A stretch of DNA of 44,366 nucleotides from Clostridia bacterium (GTDB taxonomy: Bacteria > Bacteroidota > Bacteroidia > Bacteroidales > 4484-276), in contig SABY01000020.1 of the NCBI GenBank assembly GCA_009928785.1, forward strand, positions 1 to 44,366, read 5' to 3'. How positions within the stretch are numbered: the stretch's first letter is position 1; each line of letters begins with the position of its first letter. Positions 38,701 through 44,366 of this stretch are shown here, one piece after another. The notes beneath the pieces are model-generated. The model was not told where the DNA came from. It saw only the letters and a program-made list of their open reading frames with translations, and did not search any database. Position numbers and translations under genes: made by a program.

Positions 38701-41069
38701 CCAATCCCCCGATCATAGTTATTGAATCACCCGGGTCAGGAGATTATCCAGGGGATCTTGGTATGAGGGTAACGGATCGATCCGGTGGTACATGGATATA
38801 TGACACTGTAAATTATGGCGGTAATTATCTTGCTTGTAATGAAAATTGCCTGTGTTGGGATATGAACGTAGAGTATAACGATCCATCGATTACAAGTTAT
38901 TATCCATATATTTATTTTTTTAAAGGTTTTGATCCATTTCAGCCCATCTCCTCAACCAATCCAGAGTTTTGGGCCAGGTTTACTTCAAATAGCCCGGCCG
39001 GGTATCAGGAATGGGTAAATACTTGTGCTCCAACCAAAGCGTCTCCTGACGGGGTAGCGCCTCCGTCAAGTGAAGGTGGTGCGTGGGCATGGTCGTCTGA
39101 GAGTTCTATGCCCTGGAATGAATTTATTAGTGATATTCAAGGTATCATGTTCCGGGTTGATGTTACCGGCTGGGGTTCACAAGCTGAAAAAATAAGATAT
39201 GATAGCATTTGTCTTGGTTGTTCACCATGCCCGAACGACACTACGATTTGTTGTGATTCAACAGTTCTGTTGTCAACTTCAAATTTCACTGATGGCGTTT
39301 TCTCAGGCCCATTCGTAAGCAAGGTTGGTGATGATTATAAGTTTAAAATGGAATGCGAAAACTTTCCAACTCCCACGCCACCTGACTACGAATCATATTC
39401 GCAAGATTATGAAATAGCCTACGAATATGCTGATGCGGCGGGTAATACTTATACTTGCTATTTTACCATAACAGTTGATTATAATGCCTGTCCACCGCCT
39501 GATTGCCCTGGATTGGATACAATCGTCTGTTTGGACTCAGAACCGTTCTGGCATGGGTTTCTTTACATCGACCCATCGGCACTTGGCCTTGGCACTCATT
39601 ATTTTGATTGCGTGTGGTCGAATGCTTGTCTTAGTTGTCAATGGTCATCTGTCACATGGCCACCTACCCCTAATGTAAGAAGAAAGGTTACAGTACTTGC
39701 CCCAAATGCTAATGGTTATTCAATTCCTGATGTTACAGTCTGCAAATCTGATCCTCCATTCTGGCATTGGGACAGATGGATTTACCCCAACCAATACGCA
39801 TACGGCTCTGCAAATACAATTAATTATACTTATATTGATCCATGTGGCGATACAGTACAAGGCTCATTTACTATCTATGTTCGAGGATGGGATTTCATTT
39901 GCAATCCATATAAACCTGTTTTTCCAGATGAATGGTACATTGTTTCTTCCTATGTACAGCCAATTACACCTTATCCTTTTCCTGGGCCAACACCAATAAT
40001 AGACATATTTGAACCCGAGATTTATCTGGGGCACTTTGAAGTTGGATTGGGTAATGGTGGAATTTTATGGCCATCTGGCGGTATCAATACCATCGGCAAC
40101 TGGGATGTCTATCAGGGCTACAAGATCAAGATGAATGCGCCGGGGTGGATAGAATTAACAGGTGAGATCCCGGAGGATAAAACCATTCATCTGGATGCCG
40201 GTGCCAATTACATTCCGGTATTAAGCCAGGAGTTTTATCCTGCAGATGATATCTTAGGTCAATTGGGTGAAGGGCTGATTTTTGCTTATGATTTGAGAAA
40301 CGAGTTGCTCTGGTGGCCACAGGGTGGAATTTATACGCTTGATGTATTTGAACCCGGCAAGGGATACCTGGTGGGAATGTCCCAGCCGGGGCAGGCCACT
40401 TACGAGCCAACGAAAGCGAACATTCAGAACCATGTACCTGCCAGGCCAAAAGTGTATGAAAATGCGCCCTGGAGTGTTAGCAAATCTGGATCAACGCATT
40501 TTGTTTCTGTCGAGCGGTCGGCACTTGGAGAACTTGCGTTTGGCGATTTTATCGGGGTATTCAACACCGAGGGAGTTTGTGCAGGCTTTACACAAGTTGA
40601 TGAAGCAACCGGAAACATCCTGCTTGTTGCTTATGGCAACGATTTCACCGTAAAAGCCAACACCGGACTTGCTGACAGCGAAAATATGACATTCAGAATT
40701 TTCCGCACTGCAACAGGTGCCGAAACTTCAGCCTCGGTTTCCTTCGATGCCGCGATGCCAAATACCGGATTTTATGCCGAGAATGGCTTGTCGATGATTG
40801 TAAATATCAAAACCGGAGCTACTTCACTTGCCGAAAACGATTTGAACAAAATCCACATCTACCCCAACCCATCCAACGGAACTTTCACCATCGAAGGCAT
40901 GCATGAAAAAATAAACGTTAGGATTTTCAATGCCTTTGGTGGGGAGGTTTACTTAGATGAACTGAACCTACCTGCAAGGGTTGATCTTTCTGCCCAGCCC
41001 AAAGGGATTTATTTCATCAGCATCGAAACGGGTAATAGTACGTTCTTTAAAAAGCTGGTGATACATTAA
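32799..41069 (+). CDS. Giant secreted T9SS protein with FISUMP and PKD-like domains
   Basis: A 2756-aa exported protein with a signal peptide much like that of the preceding gene (ending VCQVPDISL against VCQMPDIRL). In order: an N-terminal beta-rich domain (about 65-228); a Fibrobacter-type major paralogous (FISUMP) domain (about 230-424: IGNQCWMLENLNIG, ICPEGWHIPAIDEW, WWSSTE); three of the same Cys-containing repeats as the preceding protein (about 429-690); many PKD/Ig-like modules (about 700-1930, e.g. STYHWDFGNG and YYWIFGDGYT); a lectin-like beta domain (about 1942-2141); two more Cys-rich modules; the paired C-terminal module (from about 2378) shared with the previous gene; and a T9SS type A sorting domain (about 2684-2756: IHIYPNPSNGTFTIEG, QPKGIYFISIE). 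No catalytic motif was seen. It is likely a partner or paralog of the first giant protein on the cell surface. Confidence 0.92.
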   Translation: MKKNVFSPVFITMFIMIPVMLVCQVPDISLMHKQQKQTLVTPSGNDNPVKISKASPGGSSPNLTDSETIRWDNGTNSGIAGITGGGIFEVAAFFPASLMIQYVGYALDKVEIYIGDNPVSCELRIYGQGTSNSPGMLLRSQSVTTTPNSWNLINLSNQLDITGQGLWISYSLDHLDGTSPVGIDSGPAITGYGDMISFSGGSWYTLSSMGYSYNWNIAGYLSFICGSNIGDGQGNVYNTTEIGNQCWMLENLNIGSFINSSTNQTNNGAIEKYCYNNLESWCDLYGGLYQWNEIMQYNSIAGSRGICPEGWHIPAIDEWAKLIEIWGGQSLAGEPMKSVRTEPEEHPRWDYPNIATNLSFFSALPGGVYQNEFTMLGMMGYWWSSTEILLTPYASYISLSNSVPDAGRCGNDTSYAYSVRCLLDNSLTGVYAGEDVSICEGEDYQTIASATNYTSVFWSTSGGGVFDNPEMLTPVYTPGLFDIATSVTLCLEVQPINPNDPPVSDCMELFVQPAPIVDAGPDATISEGDVYTITLASASNFSELQWYTPNGTGVFDDPNILNPVYIPSAQDYLLGSVELRLIVNGIAACEPVEDFMIVIFIFPPSANAGSDATICAIENYWLYEASATNYSSLFWDNSSGDGYFITPTILNPVYVPGPDDIATGSVELCLIASPNGYSFFPAVDCMTLTIDLQPETCCCPEFILKDAVEICPPPGACDSEPPANIKSPYYSGPSMAACKDITHTYTVYPNNPGLYNYSWEITGGTPLTYSGNPISILWGSGNRGFIKVIITGEYCNDTIIQEICLVDGPEADFIFEPDTVCINSSVNFYNTSVGGSTYHWDFGNGMVSTKFNPSTVSYDESGTYTIILSVTNSFYPDTTLPENEMPCGCIDIISKTITVLAEEGPKIEIDCCHGTVCPGGTSSFSTLADCNTYVWSVTGGTITSGDNTQNITVQWDATYPGNQTTVTLELPECEIVPCPGSTTIIVPVIYDNYPISGPGTICKSSSGTYCLPVWPGTYYTWTVIPIQWGGYQFNKQDRNVANVNISFFDIGTYVVKCEYTNPMIDCNGTTTLIIEVLPILSFMGYDEVCEGSTTYYYANGNVNWSVTPNEGVSINPTSGTSTNVSWSSPGEYVVIATPVSSGDFCNEKSFKVINVIEKPVLGDIEGFTLVCPAKNQTYSITSNVSGSQFQWAIDPVGYGNIHSLMGADNDSVVVQWIGSGPWQLKVRQSRQLLYGDCPSDWKVIDVIPFPSPIISGVNLVCADVVGTYLASGVAPPEGYNWSVVPIEKGTILSGNGTNQVSILWHGGGVATGLVMVEHCGGSASMEVVVNDLPPAELTLDIINSPPGTEHPVFCQTDLFNLTLSTPNCPDSEYQWYNNGIAFSGNFNSITLTNLNFTAPGIYKFYVEVIRNGCTARSNIVIIEIKNCEPGCPGGCPGFGECLAYAWFWTYQDCEKVYLINKSEISYFIETYQWSVTPSGTATISTPNARDAVLTATASGNYTIQLEITDVNGCTRSFSKNVQILLPFADFTFTTPVCEGQPVFFSAIPNNPVLYDYYWIFGDGYTSSLAEPHYTFDPDNANVNLTIKDRYGCEASFGLSLEMNPVPVCEITASNTHFCPDGFVTLTASSGMEHYQWCKDYEPVAGATNAELLVYQHGEYYVEATNVYGCTCNSESIYIFMHPLPVAKITGDTYVCSGNSFYLETPFNNNYSYNWSEVSGETGATFTPISWHNARVVVDLSPGVTGQYIFSVLVTDITTGCTAMDYVCVTINETPELSFVTQTACEDNPITLSPDPNDPDTYFYQWSNGQTDPEITVSTPGEYWLTISNKLTGCNATAYAATIFPKPDLSLFPYGCNTVLNGEQVDFYIPLPLNNNKWFPNTIAATYDSILWYDYNVLMGTNETYSFIATASNTGEHEISVKVENYHGCENTAGVYCLKSSKDCPNACENFDDGIHNFISYNEHNGTITNPPIIVIESPGSGDYPGDLGMRVTDRSGGTWIYDTVNYGGNYLACNENCLCWDMNVEYNDPSITSYYPYIYFFKGFDPFQPISSTNPEFWARFTSNSPAGYQEWVNTCAPTKASPDGVAPPSSEGGAWAWSSESSMPWNEFISDIQGIMFRVDVTGWGSQAEKIRYDSICLGCSPCPNDTTICCDSTVLLSTSNFTDGVFSGPFVSKVGDDYKFKMECENFPTPTPPDYESYSQDYEIAYEYADAAGNTYTCYFTITVDYNACPPPDCPGLDTIVCLDSEPFWHGFLYIDPSALGLGTHYFDCVWSNACLSCQWSSVTWPPTPNVRRKVTVLAPNANGYSIPDVTVCKSDPPFWHWDRWIYPNQYAYGSANTINYTYIDPCGDTVQGSFTIYVRGWDFICNPYKPVFPDEWYIVSSYVQPITPYPFPGPTPIIDIFEPEIYLGHFEVGLGNGGILWPSGGINTIGNWDVYQGYKIKMNAPGWIELTGEIPEDKTIHLDAGANYIPVLSQEFYPADDILGQLGEGLIFAYDLRNELLWWPQGGIYTLDVFEPGKGYLVGMSQPGQATYEPTKANIQNHVPARPKVYENAPWSVSKSGSTHFVSVERSALGELAFGDFIGVFNTEGVCAGFTQVDEATGNILLVAYGNDFTVKANTGLADSENMTFRIFRTATGAETSASVSFDAAMPNTGFYAENGLSMIVNIKTGATSLAENDLNKIHIYPNPSNGTFTIEGMHEKINVRIFNAFGGEVYLDELNLPARVDLSAQPKGIYFISIETGNSTFFKKLVIH

Positions 41070-41100
41070 AGCAAACATTCTTCTTTTCTTTTACGTTAGA

Positions 41101-41131
41101 ATCCCGTCTCACTGTGAGACGGGATTTTTTT
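41101..41131 (+). terminator. Rho-independent terminator of the second giant gene
   Basis: A perfect 10-bp stem (41101-41110 with 41116-41125), a 5-nt loop and a T-run (41125-41131), 31 bp after the stop codon. Confidence 0.9.
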
Positions 41132-41249
41132 ATTCTTCAACCCTGGTTTTTTCCCGACAAAAATAAAACGCTGAAGGGATGATTTGATACAAAAAGCCAA
41201 TAGGTCGTGTGAAGCGCTATGCAATCAGACGCTATGCATCTTGTCTCTC

Positions 41250-42011
41250 TCAAAACCTCAGCTTTTCCTTTAAGGTTTTCATCCCGGAGCGGCTCACGCT
41301 TATTTCGCGGCCATCTTTTAGCGTAAGCGACCAGGTGTCTTTGGTGTCGGGCTCTATCTTTTTTATCTGCGCCACCGCCACGATGGCTGAGCGATGCACC
41401 CTTACAAATTGTTCTTCGGGCAAGTGCTGCCCGAAATAGTTCATCGGCTTTTGTTTCAGATAGCGGCGCGTCGGCGTATGTATCTCCACATAATCGTCGG
41501 CGGCAGCAATCCAGATTATATCCTGCACCGGAATTACATGCACCTGCGCACCTTCTTTCACTACGATGCGATGGAGGGTGTGCGGCAGACGGTCGGCAGC
41601 TTCGGTAATTTGCGAAAGCGAATCCTGGCCAGTTGTGGCCTGGTCGGCCGAAAGCCGCTGCAAGGCACGGTTTACTGCTTCCGAAAAACGTTGCTGGCTA
41701 TATGGTTTTAGCAGATAATCGGCAGCGCTGTATTCGAAAGCCTTGATGGCGTATTCGTCGTGTGCCGTCGAAAAGATGATGACCGGTTTCTCTTCGAGCA
41801 ATTCCAAAAGTTCAAAGCCATCGATCTTAGGCATTTGGATATCCAAAAAAACAAGCTGTGGCTTTAGCTCCTGAATTGCTTTCAGGCCATTGAAACCATT
41901 TTCGCATACTGCTACCACTTCTATCTCAGGATGCGCGGCGAGGTATTTTACCACAACTTTTTGCGCCAGCTCCTCATCATCAATTACAACAGCTTTGACG
42001 GTTTTTTCCAT
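41250..42011 (-). CDS. LytTR-family response regulator (partner of the adjacent LytS-type kinase)
   Basis: A 253-aa regulator. The receiver has Asp11-Asp12 and phosphoacceptor Asp57 (LVFLDIQMPKIDGF), with Lys in LLKPYSQQRF. The LytTR DNA-binding domain (about 150-250) shows IIWIAAADDYVEIHT and FVRVHRSAIVAV. It is only distantly related to the two LytTR genes at 19.6 and 23.9 kb. The kinase gene lies 11 bp upstream on the same strand, so they form one operon. Its last 28 codons are the source, or a close relative, of the remnant at 19299-19386. Confidence 0.95.
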   Translation of the reverse strand: MEKTVKAVVIDDEELAQKVVVKYLAAHPEIEVVAVCENGFNGLKAIQELKPQLVFLDIQMPKIDGFELLELLEEKPVIIFSTAHDEYAIKAFEYSAADYLLKPYSQQRFSEAVNRALQRLSADQATTGQDSLSQITEAADRLPHTLHRIVVKEGAQVHVIPVQDIIWIAAADDYVEIHTPTRRYLKQKPMNYFGQHLPEEQFVRVHRSAIVAVAQIKKIEPDTKDTWSLTLKDGREISVSRSGMKTLKEKLRF

Positions 42012-42022
42012 AACGGCTATTT

Positions 42023-43087
42023 TTAATCATTCACCGGTTCGTGCTCCGGGATGCTGATGGTTATTTTAAAATAAAAACTGCTTTTCGCGATCTGCACCAG
42101 GTCGTTGCGGTGATATTGCAGGCTTAGCCGCTTGCGGATGTTGTCGAGACCGATGCCTTTGCCACGTCGGGAAAGGTTGCCGGGCGTGTAATTGTTGCCG
42201 ATGGTAATCTGCATCATTCCATTTTGCACCTGGCACGTAGTGGTAATTAGCACTGCATCGGTACTTTCGTTTACGCCGTGTTTTATAGCATTTTCATAAA
42301 CCGGCTGCAGGATCATGTTTGGGATTTTGCGCTGGCGGCAAGCCTCGCCGATGTTGTTTTCGATCACCAGCCGCTGCCCAAACCGGATCTTTTCGATGTC
42401 GAGATATTTGGCAATATGTTCAAGTTCTGTGTCGAGACTCACCAGCTCATCGTGGTTTTGGCGGATGGTGTAACGCAGGAAGTCGGAAAGTTCCAGCAGC
42501 ATTTCGCCGGCTTTTTCGGCATCCGTCATTATTAACGAATGGATGCTGTTGAGGCTGTTGAACAAAAAGTGCGGGTTGATCTGCGACTTGAGCAGGTTCA
42601 GCTCCGATTCCTGAATCACCTGTCGCATGGCCGATTCCTGCAAAAGCTTCTCGTGGTAGTTGTTGTAATAATTGGCCAGATAATACACCATGACGATAAG
42701 CGCATACACCAGCATCAGATACACAAAGCGCCAGGGCAACGACTGTGCGAGAAAGCTGACGTATTCAGCATCACTGGCAAAGAGCAGCGAAAGCAGATAA
42801 TATCCACCAAAGAGCCAGATCAACACCAGGATGCCGCCGGTAATCAGGTGATCGATCACCACCAGATGATACTTATGATCGCTGATGCCCAGATAGCGCA
42901 CGATGTACCAGATGCCGATGCCTGAAAGAAAAATCAGACAGGTGTAAACGATGCTGTCAACTGCCGCCACCAGCAACGGGAAATCGAAGAACACATAGAG
43001 GATCACAAAATGCGCTGCTGCAACAAAACCCATCGCCAGGGAGTAAACCATAAAGTTCTTTCGGCGGGTCAGCAGTGGATTGAGCAT
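42023..43087 (-). CDS. LytS-type (His_kinase family) sensor histidine kinase
   Basis: A 354-aa kinase with four predicted membrane helices (about 13-33, 39-63, 75-100, 119-139), almost no extracytoplasmic domain, a short coiled linker, and the LytS-type kinase module with phosphoacceptor His173 (SQINPHFLFNSLNSIHS), the N-box QPVYENAIKHGV and the GKGIGLDNIRKRL loop. It resembles intramembrane-sensing kinases that monitor the membrane or cell envelope. It is the first gene of a kinase-regulator operon, with the LiaF-like gene upstream in the same orientation. Confidence 0.94.
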   Translation of the reverse strand: MLNPLLTRRKNFMVYSLAMGFVAAAHFVILYVFFDFPLLVAAVDSIVYTCLIFLSGIGIWYIVRYLGISDHKYHLVVIDHLITGGILVLIWLFGGYYLLSLLFASDAEYVSFLAQSLPWRFVYLMLVYALIVMVYYLANYYNNYHEKLLQESAMRQVIQESELNLLKSQINPHFLFNSLNSIHSLIMTDAEKAGEMLLELSDFLRYTIRQNHDELVSLDTELEHIAKYLDIEKIRFGQRLVIENNIGEACRQRKIPNMILQPVYENAIKHGVNESTDAVLITTTCQVQNGMMQITIGNNYTPGNLSRRGKGIGLDNIRKRLSLQYHRNDLVQIAKSSFYFKITISIPEHEPVND

Positions 43088-43377
43088 AGATTAATTTTTT
43101 TGATAAAAGCGGGAAAGCGCGGGTGATGGTATGATAAATATTTCGCAATGAAGCTTAATGCGTGTCTGTTTAATAATTCAACTTTGGCACTTTTCCAAAA
43201 ATCTCAAATGACAATTAAACAACCGCCAGTAGTCGGTGTAAACAATCACAAATAAATTTCAATGTTTAAAACTCAATGGCCAAAACTGTTACGGATATTT
43301 GAACTTTGGTGCTTGATTAGTATTTGTCATTTGTTTTTTGATAATTGCTTTTTTAACAAATATCAGAACTAGCCTAA

Positions 43378-44118
43378 CTAATAACTCTTTATCTCGCCGC
43401 CGCCAAAGAGCACCAGTCCGTTGATGTACAAAATTTTGGTTTCGTCGGTCGGAACATCCTGCCGCTTATAACGCTTGTCGGAAATGCCGCCGAAAACAGC
43501 CGTAACATTTACCTTTATCTGCCAGTCGGGCGGCACAATGAGGGTAGAGCCGCCAAAAATTGCAGTCACTTCCAGGTTGTTGTTGCCATGAGCCAACTGT
43601 GCCTGGGTAAGGTTGATCTCGCTGCCGCCAAAGATGCTGGTAATTTTTCCGCCTCTGAAATTCTTGCTTGTAATCGTTTTTTCGCTTCCGCTAAATATGC
43701 TCACCTCGTCGATGTAGTCGTTGTCGGAGCCGATACCGTTAGGAATAGAATCTCCTTCAGGCGTAAATCGTTCGGGGTCGGATAATTGCCGGCGCGTATT
43801 GTTGTGTTTTAAAATGATGGAAACGCCGATGACGATCAACACCAGCGGCCACACCACCTGCCAAAAACTAATGTTGAAAAAATAGAATTTATTGATCATA
43901 AAAAAGCCACCTACGCCCAGCAGCAAGTATCCGAGCACCCGGTGTTGATCAGAAAACAAGCTATAAATTCCGGCCACAATCAGCAGCATGGGCCATGAAA
44001 TCAGTATCCGGCGCACCTCCCAGGGGACGACGCCGAGGCCGTCGAGCAGTAAAACAATACCTGCTGCAATGATGATTACAGCAAAGAAAAATGTCCGTGA
44101 TCTTGGATTCTCGTTCAT
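43378..44118 (-). CDS. LiaF-like membrane protein (DUF5668 / LiaF C-terminal domain)
   Basis: A 246-aa protein with four short helices in two DUF5668-type hairpins (about 10-25, 38-54, 60-76, 84-101; LISWPMLLIVAGIYSLF and VWPLVLIVIGVSIIL) and a C-terminal beta-rich LiaF-like domain (about 135-246) with repeated IFGGSEINL, IFGGSTLIV and VFGGISDK turns. In Firmicutes LiaF restrains a cell-envelope stress kinase. Its place upstream of a LytS/LytTR pair suggests a similar role here, by inference. A 290-bp gap separates it from the kinase gene, so the two may be transcribed apart. Confidence 0.9.
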   Translation of the reverse strand: MNENPRSRTFFFAVIIIAAGIVLLLDGLGVVPWEVRRILISWPMLLIVAGIYSLFSDQHRVLGYLLLGVGGFFMINKFYFFNISFWQVVWPLVLIVIGVSIILKHNNTRRQLSDPERFTPEGDSIPNGIGSDNDYIDEVSIFSGSEKTITSKNFRGGKITSIFGGSEINLTQAQLAHGNNNLEVTAIFGGSTLIVPPDWQIKVNVTAVFGGISDKRYKRQDVPTDETKILYINGLVLFGGGEIKSY

Positions 44119-44163
44119 AATATTATTTTTTTTAATGATGAAACAATGAATTGATTAATGCGA

Positions 44164-44196
44164 CAAAACTACCACGGCACACACAATAACACCAAG
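44164..44196 (-). promoter_or_regulatory. Promoter of the LiaF-like gene
   Basis: On the minus strand CTTG (44196-44193), a 21-nt spacer and TAGTTTTG (44171-44164), the last an exact TAnnTTTG match. The leader would be about 40 nt. Confidence 0.4.
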
Positions 44197-44270
44197 CACA
44201 AATCGGCGAACGCCGGAAAAATGTAGGCGAATGACGGGAATTGTTCGTTGTTTGTTGTTTGTTGTTCGTT

Positions 44271-44366
44271 TCCCGAATCGCTGCGCTCTCGGGATTTCGC
44301 TGCGCTCAAGTTTGTTGTTTGTTTCCCGAATCGCTGCGCTCTCGGGATTTCGCTGCGCTCAAGTTT
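44271..44366. repeat. 53-bp direct repeat with palindromic core (REP-like)
   Basis: Two copies (44271-44323, and 44324 to the window end, truncated). Each contains tcccga...tcggga as inverted arms around tcgctgcgctc and a second cgctgcgctc. The copies are separated by a gttgttt-rich spacer that also precedes the first copy (44241-44270). Confidence 0.85.

Noticed and set aside
43190..43319. Two AACTTTGG words (43190 and 43312) as LytTR sites for the LytS/LytTR operon
   Set aside because: They are 122 bp apart, not in a 21-bp phase, and each has a mismatch to the pattern.

Overview
The window is chromosomal DNA from a member of the Bacteroidota, most likely an uncultured environmental Bacteroidales or Marinilabiliales-type lineage. 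The supports are: a purN / acpP-fabF-rnc housekeeping neighbourhood; two giant secreted proteins ending in type IX secretion (T9SS) sorting domains; a LytS-type kinase with a beta-propeller and Y_Y_Y sensor; RprX/RprY-like two-component genes; and several promoters matching the Bacteroidota form (TTTG, then TAnnTTTG). Species cannot be assigned from the sequence alone.

Layout. 1-740: 3' part of an EF-G-family gene with its terminator. 770-925: a dispersed-repeat intergenic region. 938-3482 (minus): a receiver protein followed by a membrane class III adenylate cyclase. 3708-3902: a DUF1289 protein. 3943-4551 (minus): purN. 4774-7011: acpP, fabF, rnc. 7012-7435: a repeat-rich gap. 7436-8791 (minus): pgi. 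9167-11412: an RprX/RprY-like kinase and regulator. 11445-16962 (minus): a complete seven-gene Mrp Na+/H+ antiporter operon, A to G. 17186-19116: lemA and two TPM-domain genes. 19121-19498: a 14-bp tandem array, a chimeric gene remnant and a terminator. 19611-23376: a LytTR regulator and a propeller kinase. 23377-23918: a repeat-rich gap. 23919-24716: an orphan LytTR regulator. 24894-32708 and 32799-41069: two giant surface proteins of 2604 and 2756 aa. 41250-43087 (minus): a LytS/LytTR pair. 43378-44118 (minus): a LiaF-like membrane protein. 44271-44366: a 53-bp REP-like repeat that runs off the end.

The accessory part is 19-41 kb. The orphan LytTR regulator (Asn in place of one of the receiver's acidic-pocket Asp residues) is followed by three CCGTT(T/C)A boxes spaced exactly 21 bp, upstream of the first giant T9SS protein. 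Two 9-bp direct repeats with a 12-bp gap (21-bp period) is the known LytTR/AgrA operator layout, so the sequence suggests a small circuit: orphan LytTR factor, then giant cysteine-rich adhesin or matrix protein, possibly including the second giant gene. The first giant protein carries 17 copies of a roughly 90-residue Cys-containing repeat with traces of a three-repeat higher-order unit and recent internal homogenisation.

The second theme is genome plasticity in gaps. A 14-bp tandem repeat occurs as two long arrays in opposite orientation. An approximately 80-bp element occurs twice in opposite orientation. A remnant fuses the last 28 codons of the 41250-42011 LytTR gene to the last 18 codons of the TPM gene.
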